Source: Magicicada septendecula (taxonomy: Eukaryota > Arthropoda > Insecta > Hemiptera > Cicadidae). Taken from it: a stretch of 64,000 nt of DNA. Below the pieces are notes generated by a model that did not search any database, had not been told where the DNA came from, and worked only from the letters and a program-made list of their open reading frames with translations. The stretch is from the NCBI GenBank assembly GCA_034769895.1, contig CM068370.1, positions 46,304,344 to 46,368,343 on the forward strand. Direction: 5' to 3'. This document shows, in pieces, positions 35,127 through 47,640 of this stretch. Position 1 is the stretch's first letter. Each line of letters begins with the position of its first letter. Both the position numbers and the translations under genes were made by a program.

Positions 35127-35589
35127 GTATGTTGTACTATATTATAAGCACTACTTGTTCTTTACACGTATGTCTATATATGTGTTTCTTAAATGCACTC
35201 TTTGTATTGAAAAAAAAAACACTACACCCTTTTCTGATGGTCAAGTGCTGAATGCCTACACCATTATCAAATTCAAATGCAATTCAGTAATCTACCTGTA
35301 TTGTCAAATTGGCTGTCATTGCCTAATTCTGATACATAACTAACACAGCGTCACTTCAATTATCTATTACTAGAGAAAAATATACACACAGTTATTGTGT
35401 TAAGCAGTTAGAGGCAACACAATACAATTTATAAGGGCATCACAGTGTTACAATTTATACACATGTTAAACTAATTAATACAGGATTTTGTTGTCCTTGA
35501 TGTGTCCATTACTTAACTAAATATAACTATTACATTAACGACTCGGAACACAAAGTTTTTTATAAGTAAAAACATAAAGTTTTACCTTA

Positions 35590-35634
35590 CAACCTGAACC
35601 GGTTTTCACCTTTAAAAGGCATCTTCAGAGGTTG
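35590..35634 (-). ncRNA. Hammerhead ribozyme motif, copy e left arm
   Basis: Minus strand: CAACCU, CUGAAGA, stem II on CCUUUUAAAGG, GAAA, palindromic ACCGGU, UC, AGGUUG. Stem I is a perfect 6 bp and differs from copies a, f and h by a compensated A-U for G-C pair. Confidence 0.8.
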
Positions 35635-35639
35635 CCGCT

Positions 35640-36555
35640 GGTAGCGCTGTCCGTCCTGTTGTGGGCGATGGAATCGAATTTCGAAAGATTGAAGTTGTGT
35701 GTGTGGGGTGAGATATGTTCGAATAATGCGTGCGATTTGAATTGTGTCTGTTCGTTTAGGATGTCGTTTCTATTTGTTTTCGTGTGTTTGTATATTTCCA
35801 ATTGTTCTAGGGTGTTTAGTTTTCGGCCTTTTGTGTGTACGTGTAGAGTGTTCATGTTATTGTCGATGTTTTTGTATGTGTGGTTTGCTTCAATGAGGTG
35901 GTTTGCAAAGGTGGATTCTGTAGTGGAGTGGAGTGCCTTTGTGTGTTCAATGTATCTCTGTTTGAAGCTACATCCTGTCTGGCCTATGTAGAATTTGTTG
36001 CAATTTGAGCAATTTAGTTTGTAAACACCGGGTAGATCGAATTTGTTTTGTGCTCTGTGTGTGTTTTTTGATAGTGTGTGTTCTGTTTTGTTAGTAGTTT
36101 TGTAAACGATTCTGTATCCTGCTTTTTTGAATTTGTGGGCTATTTTTTCAGCTTGTTTGTTGATGTACCGTATGTTAGTGTTATGAATTTGTTGTTTTCT
36201 GTCTTTGTCTGTTGTTTGTTTTGTGTTTTGTGTAGGAGTTTACTGACTATTGTTCTGTCATATCCGTTAGATTCTGCTAGATATTTTATCATGTTTAGTT
36301 CGACTTAGTAATCGTTTTCATCTAGGGGGATGTTGTTAAGTCTATGTATCATGGTTCTGAAGGCAGCTAGTTTGTGTTGTATTGGGTGATTGGAGGAGTT
36401 GTGTATTAGTGTGTCAGTTGTAGTCAGTTTTCTGTATATACTGAATTTGTGCATGTGTTCAAGTTTTGTGATGTAGAGGTCTAAGAAGTTTATGGTATTG
36501 TTGTGTTCGTATTCGGCAGTAAAGGTTATGTTTTTATGTATTTTGTTTATGTGTG
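35640..36555 (-). pseudogene. PLE copy e, left-arm endonuclease region
   Basis: Minus-strand reading gives the same GIY-YIG region and linker as the right arm. For example, 35625-35855 encodes MNTLHVHTKGRKLNTLEQLE and a SPHTHNFNLSKFD tail. Stops interrupt it (a TAA lies near 36307). The antisense open frames 35632-35991 and 36078-36308 are shadows of this region. Confidence 0.7.
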
Positions 36556-36583
36556 TTAGTAACTGTACACATTGTCTTTTGTG

Positions 36584-37958
36584 ATAAATCTAGAACTAGG
36601 TTTGTAGACCTAGTAACAAAAATAAAAGACATACACATCCCCCACAATGCCACATTAGCCTCCTTTGACATTAAAAACCTGTACACAAACATCCCCATCT
36701 CTGAAACAATCACCATCCTACAAAGCAAACTCAAACAGAACAACACACCAGACGAACTTATTAACGAAATAACAGAAACTCTGAACATTATCACAAAACA
36801 AAACTACTTTACTTATAACAATAAATATTACACACAGAATGATGGTCTACCCATGGGCTCCCCCATATCCAGCATTCTAGCAGAAATCTTCCTCTAACAC
36901 TTAGAAAAAACAAAAATACTCACAAAGAATGACTGACACTCACATAAAATACTATATTGGCACAGATACGTTGATGACATTCTAATACTATACAGGGGAA
37001 ACAAAAGACAATGTGAACAGTTACTAACGCACATAAACAAAATACATAAAAACATAACCTTTACTGCGGAATACGAACACAACAATACCATAAACTTCTT
37101 AGACCTCTACATCACAAAACTTGAACACATGCACAAATTCAGTATATACAGAAAACTGACTACAACTGACACACTAATACACAACTCCTCCAATCACCCA
37201 ATACAACACAAACTAGCTGCCTTCAGAACCATGATACATAGACTTAACAACATCCCCCTAGATGAAAACGATTACTAAGACGAACGAAACACGATAAAAT
37301 ATCTAGCTGAATCTACCGGATATGACAGAACAATAGTCAGTAAACTCCTACACAAAACACAAAACAAACAACAGACAAAGACAGAAAACAACAAATTCAT
37401 AACACTAACATACGGTACATCAACAAACAAGCTGAAAAAATAGCCCACAAATTCAAAAAAGCAGGATACAGAATCGTTTACAAAACTACTAACAAAACAG
37501 AACACACACTATCAAAAAACACACACAGAGCACAAAACAAATTCGATCTACCCGGTGTTTACAAACTAAATTGCTCAAATTGCAACAAATTCTACATAGG
37601 CCAGACAGGACGTAGCTTCAAACAGAGATACATTGAACACACAAAGGCACTCCACTCCACTACAGAATCCACCTTTGCAAACCACCTCATTGAAGCAAAC
37701 CACACATATAAAAACATCGACAATAACATGAACATTCTACACGTACACACAAAAGGCCGAAAACTAAACACCCTAGAACAATTGGAAATATACAAACACA
37801 CGAAAACAAATAGAAACGACATCCTAAACGAACAGACACAATTCAAACCGCACGCATTATTCGAACATATCTCACCCCACACACACAACTTCAATCTTTC
37901 GAAATTCGATTCCGTCGCCCACAACAGGACGGAAAGCGCTACCAGTGGCAACCTCTGA
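36584..37958 (+). pseudogene. PLE reverse transcriptase and GIY-YIG endonuclease, copy e
   Basis: The reading begins inside the reverse transcriptase: FVDLVTKIKDIHIP, then motif A SFDIKNLYTNIP, then GLPMGSPISSILAEIF at 36840-36893, followed by a TAA at 36895-36897. The catalytic YVDD box (HRYVDDILILY) follows near 36970. After more stops and shifts, the endonuclease region near 37560 reads LNCSNCNKFYIGQTGRSFKQ, then YIEHTKAL and a long hydrophilic tail. The N-terminal RT region is missing. Order RT then GIY-YIG is diagnostic of Penelope-like elements. Confidence 0.88.
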
Positions 37959-37993
37959 AGATGCCTTTTAAAGGTAAAAACTGGTTCAGGTTG
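37949..37993 (+). ncRNA. Hammerhead ribozyme motif, copy e right arm, mutated
   Basis: Same layout as the left arm, but the invariant GAAA has become AAAA and the helix III palindrome is changed (actggt). Stem I (CAACCU/AGGUUG) is intact. It is probably inactive. Confidence 0.65.
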
Positions 37994-38171
37994 TAAGGTA
38001 AAACTTTATGTTTTTACTTATAAAAAACTTTGTGTTCCGAGTCGTTAATGTAATAAATAATACAGGAAATTTCTGAAAAACATTATGCATGGTGTGTGAT
38101 TTACAGTTTTGTTTAACTGCAGTCAGATATTGAATATTAATTAGTAATGACAATTTTTCATGGTTACAGTC

Positions 38172-38173
<2 letters not shown>

Positions 38174-38237
<64 letters not shown>

Positions 38238-38239
38238 CA

Positions 38240-38270
<31 letters not shown>

Positions 38271-38271
38271 A
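38174..38271. repeat. (GT)n / (GCGT)n compound microsatellite
   Basis: A run of about 28 GT units grades into GCGT units with a few A substitutions. Confidence 0.95.
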
Positions 38272-38714
38272 TATATTTCAGGATGGTACTAACACAAAAG
38301 ACATTTTATACAAAACTGAATTTTTATTGTTTGTGAACCTGCATTAGTCCCAAATTGCAACATATATATGTTGAAGGAATATATTTTAATTGATATTCAT
38401 TTTATTATATTATTAAATATTGTAATAAAATATTTTAAATAAAGTAAGAAATATTGATTTATTCATATGATTGTAGTTATACTTTTGAATGGTGCAGAGT
38501 ACACTGTTTCACACAAGTGACAGTTGGACATTGTAGAGTAAAGAGAAGACCTATCTTAAAACAGCAGAATTTTGGAAACTGGTAAAAAAATGATAAGAAC
38601 AGTAGGCCTGAATTTAGAACAGTTAACAGAAATGAAGGAGGAAAGGCCGTTATTAGCATAAATGTAATTTATGAAGATTAAATGTTTTAGTTAATATATC
38701 GAACAATTCATCAA
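38272..38714. other. AT-rich stretch, nothing recognised
   Basis: No supported feature between the microsatellite and the LINE relic. Confidence 0.5.
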
Positions 38715-39110
38715 GCTCTGTCAAGGAAAACAAGGAAAGACTCCACTAAAATTTTATGAGGTAATGGCTATGCCAGCGTTGTGTGGTTCTGAAATTTGGG
38801 TTCTGGTGAAGAAAGATCTTAGTAGAATACAGGGATCAGAGATGAGATCCTTGCGATCTGTTAAAGGCTGCACATGAAGAGACAGACTTTACAATGAAGA
38901 TATAGGCCTACACAAAAAGTTGAAAATTTTTTAATATCCAGTATCACATTGCAGTACATAAAAAGATGGATTAGGATGTTGGATGACAGATCACTTAAAG
39001 AAATTTGGCAATACAAACTTATGAGACAAAGAAGTACAGGAAGACCTAGAAAGCGTTGGTGAAGGGGATGAATTTCTTTTGGGACCAGAACAGACGATTC
39101 ACCTCATTGC
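38715..39110 (+). pseudogene. LINE reverse-transcriptase C-terminal relic (RTE-like)
   Basis: Plus-strand reading with shifts gives VMAMPALCGSEIWVLVKKDL, then SRIQGSEMRSLRSVKGCT, RRDRLYNEDI-like text and SLKEIWQYKLMRQRSTGRPRKRW. This is the widespread end of a LINE polymerase (LYGSE-x-W-x-L ... E-x-RFLR-x-x-x-GC ... GRP-x-x-RW). Stops and frameshifts are numerous. RTE-type placement is inferred from the overall pattern. Confidence 0.72.
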
Positions 39111-40161
39111 CTGATTGCCTCAAGGCAATGAATAATAATATTCATTGCCTGAAGAAGAAGCAGAATATGTCAATTTAAGAATGAGGTATGAATTAATTCT
39201 AAATAAAACAAATGGGAAAAATCAGAAGCAAGTGGTTTAGTAAGAAGGTTTAGTCACGACAATGACGATGATGTTTGAATGAAAATTAATTTATTTTACT
39301 GCTACTATAGCTATAAACATTCCAAATCTTTTTCTACTGGTGTATATTTATACCTTATTGTGCTATATATTTCAAAACCTGGAGCATTTGCCCTCAAACA
39401 ATACTTAAAGAAAAATACTTAATACTTGATGAAATGAAAATACTTAAATTAATTTGAAGAATAATTTTGTTTATTGTTGGTAATATGAAAACATGATCCA
39501 AACAAGATAAAATATAAAGTAGTCTTGAGAAAGAGATCCAATAATAAATAGCACGTAATAAAAAAAAAACATAACTACAATAATAGTATAAATAAGTATT
39601 AGAGAGAGAGAGCAATTTTTCCATAACATTTTGAAGTTATAGATATATTATCTTTATACACTGTCATATCCTTCAAAACATTTAGTGTTATCTTCACTTT
39701 TTGTATAGCTTTCAGTTTCATAGACAACTGTATGAATGAAATTGCATTTCTTTACAATCTGAATTTGTTTTTGTGGTAAATTCAGCTTGTTACTAAGCTC
39801 CTCCATTTCACAGTATAAACAATCAATACCAATAGTAGTTAGCTACAACATTCCTTCTCTATCACAATATCAACTGGATGCTGTCTTCAGATACTTATAA
39901 ACTTGAATCTTCAATTGTCCTTGTATGTGACCTACTTCTCCAAACAGATACTGTGGTTTTTTTACTGTTAACTGCTCACCCCATCAGCCACATATTGGCA
40001 TACCTCTTACATAAACTGTTCCACGGTAATAGTGGCACAGGACAAGGAATTACGTTTAATACTACATGAAGATATTTTATAACCAATTATAGAATTAAAC
40101 TGTTCTAAATAGAAAGGATGATGCAGAAAGTTGAAGTCAAATAACAACATGTAGTAGTAGT
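39111..40161. other. AT-rich stretch, nothing recognised
   Basis: Contains ttcattgcctgaagaagaag-type low-complexity text near 39140 and short chance ORFs. No element ends were seen. Confidence 0.5.
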
Positions 40162-41068
40162 ACTGTAATTATAAAAACAAATTTAATAAAAAACTACCTG
40201 CTCTTGCGATCTCTCTTGTGTAACTTACCTTCAATCACCATCAGAAATTTAGTGGGCCGCCACCTATATTTTTAAAGTGAAATATGGAAAACTTTTGCAC
40301 TCTTCCCATTAACCCTTGAATAATGTTAATACATCTAACTCCCTTTAATCAGAAGGCTCACAGGGTCGTGAGACGAATTTGATTGGCACAGAACATAGGA
40401 CATGTTTAACGGCGAAATAATTACTCTAACACATATTTATTCTGTTAAAACAAATCTTATTTATTTTAGTCAAATTTAAGCTCTTTCTTTCTTTCTCTTA
40501 CTTTTATAGGTTCTTTCTACTAATCTCTATTTTATAACATTTTACTATATTAACCCCTACTTACAAACCAGTACTTTTGCAACATGCACTCTCTGATTCT
40601 TTTTACAAATTTATATATATATATATTGTTACAACACAAATAAGCCACCCCAGTACCAGGGATAAAAAAGATAATTCTTAATGTAAATGTACTTCATATT
40701 AAATAAAATAAGTAAATATAAATAAAATATAAAAACTATGACACGACAAACGACGACATTACCCAACCCAAGTGATTGACCCAACAACAACAAACAAAAG
40801 AAGAAGGGAACCATGAAAAATAAACAAGAAAAAAAGTGATTGACCAAACAAACAGGAACTAACAAAAGAAAGGAAGAAACCAAGACCAAAGAAGAATAAA
40901 GACAATTGAAGGAAGTGAACGAATTCCTATAACTAAATAAAATTAAACCAGACAAGAAGAGGAGAACCGAATTACAATGAAGACAATTGGAAATGAAGAA
41001 CAAAGAAGGAGAAGAAGCAGAAGAATGAAGAGGAAACGAAGTGAAACCAAGAAATAAGAAACACCACA

Positions 41069-41075
41069 TATAAAA
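41069..41075 (+). promoter_or_regulatory. TATA box of P1
   Basis: TATAAAA followed by ggga. The corresponding place in P2 reads cagaaaagg, so P2 has lost it. Confidence 0.5.
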
Positions 41076-42467
41076 GGGAGAAATGGTACGCTCAAATATA
41101 GAATATTGTGAATAAACCCAATAATTATCCACTAATGGAAATAAATATTATTGTAAATGAGATAATTTATATACCTGTTTTAAATAAAAACAGTAAAAAG
41201 TAACCTAGTAAAGAAAAGTACACTAACCCAAATATTAGAGTTAGAGATAATGAAATATATAGCAAAATATCACTAATACTATGTATAAATTTTATAAGGA
41301 AAGAAATAGTGAGAAAGTGAGAAAGAGAAATAATTATAGGGATTAGCCACTAAAAAACACTTAATATAAACAGTGAAAAAGTGCAATAGTTAGGTGTAAA
41401 TACCCCAAAATAGTGAGTGTATCAGTGATAAACACCAATTAATTAAAGGTGAAAGTGATAAGTGGAAAAAGATATTATAAATAATAAAAAGGTAGTAATA
41501 GATCAGAAAACACTTAGTAAATCATTGATGAACCAATAAATGATTTAAGAGTGAGCTTTTAGAAAATTATATAGTTAAGGATAATTAGAAATAGTATTTA
41601 AAGTAGAGATAAGTAAAGGATATAATGTTATTTAGGGAGAAAGCCCATATAAAAACAGTTTGTGTTAACATGGAATGGAGAAAAGAAGTAGTAGTGAAAT
41701 AAGAATTTAAGTATATAATTAATAAACACCCTATGTTAGAAGGGAAAATAAGTTTAATAAGTTTGAAGGAAGTGATGATATTTCTCACTTAAAAGAATTA
41801 AATGAATGTTAAACCAACAGTAACTAATAACTTGAAAAGAATTGTTCGTTTTAATTTTATGAATAGGATATGGCTGAAGGAAGCTTACAGTCCATAGGCC
41901 TAATTGCTATGTTTTAAATATTAAGAAATAGAAAATAATATTGACTTGTAATCAGAACACAAACAGACTCAAAACAAAAGTCAACCAATTATAATAACAA
42001 AATAAAGCCCATCAGGCTGAAATGAAATGTAATTTAAATGAAATAAGTAAAATACCATAATGGCTACTTAGGCCTATGAACATGCCTAACTGTCAGAAAA
42101 ACACAAATACAAATTATAACAAATTAACAAGGAAATATACAAATCTAAGGCAAGTAACTAGCCAATAATTATGTATAAATCATTTTAAAAAGAAAATGTT
42201 ATAGTAGGAGATTAAATTAAAGGAATTATGTATTATCAAATGTCAACATAATTAGACAAAATTTAGTATATAATAGAACGTGACCTTATGAGATATTGTT
42301 TTAATCTTTGAAAGGAAATAGATACAATAGTGATAATATTTATTAGCCAAAAGGGAAGACAGAAGAATAAAATCAATCAGAAAATATATAATAAATTTTG
42401 AATAAAAATTCAAATATAATAACAATGCTTTTAATCTCGGCCTTAACCAATCAAAGGATTTCTGTTA

Positions 42468-43107
42468 TTAAATATCACTATAGTATTGACGACTCGGAAC
42501 ACTAAGTTTTTTATAAGTAAAAACGTAAAGTTTTACCTTACAGCCTAAACCGGCTTTCACCTTTAGAAGGCTTCATCAGAGGCTGAAAGTGATAAGTGGA
42601 AAAAGATATTATAAATAATAAAAAGGTAGTAATAGATCAGAAAACACTTAGTAAATCATTGATGAACCAATAAATGATTTAAGAGTGAGCTTGTAGAAAA
42701 TTATATAGTTAAGGATAATTAGAAATAGTATTTAAAGTAGAGATAAGTAAAGGATATAATGTTATTTAGGGAGAAAGCCCATATAAAAATAAATATAAAA
42801 ACATTTTAAATATTTCTCATATCAATCAAAAAATTCTCACTATCAAGTAAAATTAATTTTCTTTCAATGATTGAATAATATCAACTTACGTAAAACAATT
42901 GTTAATTAAGAAATAACCTTGCATTAATGTGCAAAATTTGTAACAAATATTACTACACTACCGAAGCCTTCTAAAGGTGAAAGCCGGTTTAGGCTGTAAG
43001 GTAAAACTTTACGTTTTTACTTATAAAAAACTTAGTGTTCCGAGTCGTCAATACTATAGTGATATTTAGTTAAGTAACGGACACGTCATGGACAACGAAA
43101 TCCAAGA
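42468..43107 (+). mobile_element. PLE foldback copy f with captured host filler
   Basis: Left arm 42487-42583 and right arm about 42964-43052 are inverted repeats; the tail is at the right. The target duplication is atttctgtta at 42458-42467 and 43108-43117. The loop is not PLE sequence. 42584-42789 copies 41451-41655 from the left flank, and 42796-42965 copies 43476-43645 from the right flank. Confidence 0.88.
42541..42585 (-). ncRNA. Hammerhead ribozyme motif, copy f
   Basis: Minus strand: CAGCCU, CUGAUGA, stem II on CCUU/AAGG, GAAA, GCCGGU, UU, AGGCUG. Stem I is 6 bp. The right arm lacks the CUGAU part. Confidence 0.75.
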
Positions 43108-44375
43108 ATTTCTGTTACCATAGAAACGGGCCGTTGGTTACTAATTTTCTGTTAAATTTACTTACTTGGAAAATGACGCTTGGGCAAGAGGTACGCAAGA
43201 TTGAGATGACCGAAGTTTTATTTTAAAAAGTTTGAAAAACGTTTAGAAGTCAACAGCAAGATCCAGCGACGAGGAGATGAAGAGTTTCAAATATTAACAG
43301 ATGTCCAGGATCCAAATAAACAAAATTAAATAGCAGAAATTCCCAAGACAAATTAGAAGAAGATGCCAGCAGCCTAAGTCACCCTAAAATTGATGAATTT
43401 CCATTACCCCAGAACAACGATACATCGTAACCTTCTGAACTGATAAGTATCAATTAAATTCAATAATCCCCGGAATAAAAACACTTTAAATATTTCTCAT
43501 ATCAATCAAAAAATTCTCACTATCAAGTAAAATTAATTTTCTTTCAATGATTGAATAATATCAACTTACGTAAAACAATTGTTAATTAAGAAATAACCTC
43601 GCATTAATGTGCAAAATTTGTAACAAATATTACTACACTACCGAACAATTTGTAAACACCCTTTATACCATTTAAGTACGGATAAGGTATGGTAGTGTAC
43701 TTTTTTTAAAGTAACCATCTTTTATGTTTTCTTTATAATCCAAAGAACTCCAGATTTTGAGAGAGTTAATACATTGTGTACAAACAGACGCCATGTCGGC
43801 CTCAGTATAACTCATTTCAAAATCAATTTCGTCAGCCTAGAGATTTATGTTTCATGTTCTAAGCCGGAGAAATTTTATTGAAAACTAATTTATAATAATT
43901 TTGTCACATTGATTAATGACCAAACCACAATTAAAATTACAGTACAGAGTATTACCATTGTTTTATTTCGTAGGAAGTTGTAATATATATGTGTGTGTTA
44001 GCAATTTCACTGAGCAGACAACTAGCGCTCTTGCCAAGTGGGCAATACAATAAGCTGTACAGAGGCGGGAATCATTTGAATGCTCCAGCTGTCAACGCTG
44101 ATAACACCGATATAACTAGTTAATTCACAAATTTAATTGTTTTGAAATAAACAATTTGGCGCCACCCAGGACTCGCAACCCCTATGAAATTACAGGTAGG
44201 TTGTACTGATAATTGTGACCACGCTACAGGCTTCGGTAGCAACAACCATTAATGTAACGACAGGTGTGAGACGAACACACCACACTAACAATTAATACAC
44301 ATAAAAACATGTGCACACATTTTACAGATTACAACCAGCACGACTTTCAGATCGTTACAATATATATATATATAT

Positions 44376-46511
44376 TACAACGTTATTTTTAAACACTTAC
44401 TTTTACACATATGCTCTTACTCATTTGTGCGTACTTACCCACGTTTCGGAGGTATACTCTTCTTCTGCAGTATTTACCTTGATGTTCTCCGGCTGGGTCA
44501 CAGGCTTTGGTCGTTGATTGAGTGTGGATAAGCACGTGAATAACATTATAAGTTTTAATACAAGTAAAGAGTACAGAGGATTTAGTACTCGTTGTGAAAT
44601 TAGTACGACTGTTTTAATAAAATCATATTCATTTGATTTGTTCTTTAAAAATCCAAATTATCATGTTATTAATTGTTTAGTGTGGGTTAATTATTTATTT
44701 GAACCCTTATATTCAATCTGAATATAATGCAATTATAACGTGTTTAAATCTTATTTCTTATATTTCTAAGACATAGTATACACATACATAAACCATATAT
44801 GACCTGAAATATTACACAGACATATAACATATAACACATATAATTATTATAAAAACGTGATTATTACGTATAAAATTCCATATTCATCTTGTCTTCGCAA
44901 GTGTGGTTTTCAATATATACCACTTAATAAAAACTTTTAATTACTTAAACATTTATTAAAATATTAATAGAGAACATTTATTACTTTAATTGATTCTATT
45001 ATTTAATGTCTCAATTAATTAAAAATCTTCTAATTACGTAACTCTCATATGTGAAATTACTCATCTAATCAATTACAAAATATAATAAAAATATGGTTGT
45101 TCCTTGACCATTTATTTATGAGATTACTACAGTTATATTCTCTATTCTCAATTATATTTTTAACAATTATTCATTATGCAAATTTAAAAATATACTAATG
45201 TTCTTTGTAAACTTGTATATGGAAACTAGAGCTTTTTCGATAGACCTCAGGGTCATTTTTAATATTAAATAAATGTCTGACTTCACCTGCATTTTTCTGC
45301 AACCATTTAACTTTGTTTTTACCGTCATCTGGACTCTCGAGTTTGTTGATCCTCTTCGGTATCACCTTCTCTGTCTCTGCGTCGTTGAATTCCTCGCTCC
45401 GTCTCCTGGATGCTGAGTTCTGACGTGGACCTCTAGTCGTGATGATGTACGGCTGGATGTAGCTGCATGTGCTGTCCCTGCGTCCTCTCGTCTTCTTGTT
45501 CTAGTTCCTCTCCTCTTCTTATCTTGTCCCTCGTTGATGTCTAGAAGTTCTATGTAGACTTCTCGAATTTCATCATAGTTACAACTCTCGTAGATTCATT
45601 AGTATAGTCTTTTTTTAAAATCACTCGTGTTCATTAATAATTGCACCAACATAATGGCGGTTCCATCGCACTTCCCGTTATTGAATACTGTTTAAAACAT
45701 TACTAAAACTTTGAAAAAGTTACGTATCGAGATGCGTGGATTCCGTGTACTCTCTGAGCTTTATCTGAGTATCATCTGAGAAAGAGTGTGTCGCTTGCTG
45801 GGGTTTTATACTGCTGCCGTAGTTGAAATTCCTGTTGGAAACTGTTTTGACAACATTGAACAGGTCAGTGCGTCGGTTTAATCGTTACTTTCAACCTACG
45901 CGTCTTTCTATGAAGCGCACACTTTTTTATAAATATTATTTCACCAATCGTTCGGTATAATATTAAACTTTGTTTATGCAAATTATGAATGTTAAGGTGT
46001 GTAAATTATGGCAGTTATGGCAAAATTTCACACGCTGTCTGAACGGTTCCCACGATTAATGGCCACTTAATGCCAAACTGAAGCGCCAGGCATCAGCTAT
46101 GTTTTTACATATGTCGCTGATTCGTGTGACTTCTGGTTCACGTTCAGTACTTAAAAAACTATGTAAAATCTTCCACCCTCGTTTGCATAATTCAACCTGT
46201 CTGTCGTTTACACATGTACACATACACACACACGCAGACTGATACACAGGCGGCCGCATGTCGTTATGACGTCACCTCTGCCAGTCAGCGCGTGTCATTT
46301 TCTCCCCTTCGTTACGTTTAAAAACCAACTAAGCTATGTGCTTCCATATGCATGCTTACTTACAATATTTGATTTATTTAAAATTAAATACTATGTTTAT
46401 TTCTTACATTATTTTTCTTATTTACATTTTATATATTCCATACGTGCTTTCGTATGTTATCATACCTCAGTCAGGGGTTGATACATATACTTATGCTAAA
46501 TGTATCATTGC
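44376..46511 (-). mobile_element. Possible further LTR-like insertion
   Basis: Bounded by AT microsatellites on both sides (44360-44376 and 46513-46535). On the minus strand GGTAAGTAC (near 44436) and AGGTAAATAC (near 44472) recall the splice-donor strings near the ends of the other LTRs. Around 45300-45590 the minus strand reads DEIREVYIELLDINEGQDKK and an Arg/Thr-rich run, as in a broken coding region. Ends are not clearly defined. Confidence 0.3.
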
Positions 46512-46512
46512 A

Positions 46513-46535
46513 ATATATATATATATATATATATA
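46513..46535. repeat. (AT)n microsatellite
   Basis: Uninterrupted AT run. Confidence 0.9.
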
Positions 46536-47205
46536 TCTTTCACTCCACTTTTCTGAGCTCTTTAATATTTACTTTATTTTGAATCAAACTGATTGTTTTC
46601 TTTATATTGTACCTGTCCAGGTTATCCACCAAATCCCGCCATCTTCCTTACTGCACTTTCGTCCCCACTAATCACTGTTTTATTCTTTCCATTTTTAAGA
46701 ATTCATTTCTAATTTCACTCTCACTCTCTCCTCATTATACTTCTTTTATGTTTTCACATATTTTGGTAGACCTAGGCTACTGTATTCGCTTCGGTCTACC
46801 GAAATTCTGAGGCTGCAATTAAACTTACGACTGTACTGTTTGATGAATTACTTCCAACTGGGCGAGCATCGCTCGCGTGGTTGCCTATGATGCATGGCGT
46901 TGGGCGTTGATTATGCTACCCACCAACGTATGTTGATTTTGTAACGCCTTCTCTGATTGGCTGTTTCCATCGGATGTTCCAGAAGCTCGGCTATGGAATT
47001 TCTTTTAATTTGCCATGTGGTTGATTCTCCGTATTTCTAACACGCACTCTGCTGATAAACAACATTCCTGTACCAAGTCGTACCTAGCTCGGCGCTACAG
47101 GCCGTTCCCAAAAGTTACACACTGGGTAGTCAAAAAAGGTTTCCTCAAAATGGTTTGCTACAAATTATCAAAAAAATATTGTTCCCCTTGATCTGTCCCG
47201 TCACA

Positions 47206-47253
47206 ATACCCCCCCAATGAGAGATTTTATGCCGAAGCATAAAAACTCTCATT
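47206..47253 (-). promoter_or_regulatory. M2 polypurine tract and hairpin
   Basis: Plus strand ataccccccc (47206-47215) beside the LTR is the polypurine tract on the minus strand. 47216-47253 forms a hairpin with 8 bp aatgagag/ctctcatt, an A.A mismatch, then 8 bp ttttatgc/gcataaaa with a 4-base loop. Confidence 0.75.
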
Positions 47254-47640
47254 GCCTAAACCTAAGAGGACCAGCACGGATGTGGCGCCATGACCCCCCT
47301 TACTTCCTTATTAAAATCATGGGTTACATACCCCCCTAGTCCGTTGACTGTGGCTGCCCCTGTATGACCTTATTGGACTTTCTGTTGTAGAATCCCAACA
47401 CCATAAAGCCAGACAAATGCGAGATGCCCCTGCCCTGACTCACTGGCCAGCACAGGGTCACCCCCACAGTATCACCAGACTCTACAACAATCAATCCAAA
47501 TATTAATAAATGGCTTTACACCATTCCATATCCTTAACAGATTTGGTTTCCTCTTAGTTTGCCTTTAGCAAAGTACTGGTTTTCTGCTCTAACTTCTAAT
47601 ACACAAATACATTGTTTAAGATACATTCTTAATCTAACAT
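47254..47640 (-). pseudogene. M2 3' internal region, broken coding remnant
   Basis: On the minus strand the text SHLSGFMVLGFYNRKS and further words resemble the M1 3' ORF (SLIDFSVLGSLTEKSS), but stops interrupt it. The block at 47254-47480 also matches 62691-62815 next to the shared LTR, which has several deletions relative to it. Confidence 0.5.

Larger units (their letters stand above)
35486..38057 (-). mobile_element. PLE copy e, 2.57 kb with ~1.05-kb inverted arms
   Basis: The left arm (about 35538-36583) is the reverse complement of the right arm (about 36999-38043). The ~40-bp tail is at the left end, so the element's 3' end faces left. The target duplication is taatacagga at 35476-35485 and 38058-38067. 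The centre (36584-36998) carries part of a reverse-transcriptase gene that continues into the right arm. The structure is a 5'-truncated element with an extra inverted copy at its 5' side. Confidence 0.9.
40627..44359 (+). mobile_element. LTR-like unit P1 (probable solo LTR)
   Basis: Starts tgttacaacac and ends gatcgttaca (TG...CA), flanked by atat on both sides within a microsatellite. Removing the nested PLE leaves about 3.08 kb, close to the ~3.13 kb of P2. A tataaaaggg box lies at 41069. Near the right end, ttggcgccaccc (44153) is followed about 50 bp later by a splice-donor-like acaggtagg. The same layout is found in P2 and, more loosely, in the M-type LTRs. No ORF of note. Two copies of one LTR family without internal regions suggest solo LTRs. 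Confidence 0.6.
40162..47205 (-). repeat. M2 3' LTR, split by a nested insertion
   Basis: 40162-40626 and 44360-47205 are the two parts of an old minus-strand LTR. Its outer part resembles the M1 LTR (tgtaattataaaaac against tgtaacaataaaaa; a shared block with acgaatt...ggcacagaa...cgaaataa). Its inner part (46940-47205) closely matches 62350-62631 (tcctgtaccaagtcgtacct, agttacacactgggtagt). It ends gtcaca beside a polypurine tract. The ~3.7-kb unit P1 sits in its AT microsatellite. Even after removing P1 it is about 3.3 kb, so 44376-46511 probably contains another insertion. Confidence 0.65.

Noticed and set aside
34958..35251. Open frame across the CA repeat
   Set aside because: Product is mostly an HT repeat from the microsatellite.
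36078..36308. Open frame with hydrophobic Phe/Val-rich product in PLE copy e
   Set aside because: It is antisense to the PLE coding region; the mirror arm gives the same frame on the other strand (37275-37505). No membrane protein is supported.
40629..41132. 167-codon minus-strand frame in P1
   Set aside because: Phe/Leu/Ser-rich product from an A-rich non-coding LTR; the matching part of P2 is not open in the same way and no motif is seen.
42584..42965. Spliced-transcript origin of the fused filler in PLE copy f
   Set aside because: No GT/AG signals at the borders of the omitted host segment.
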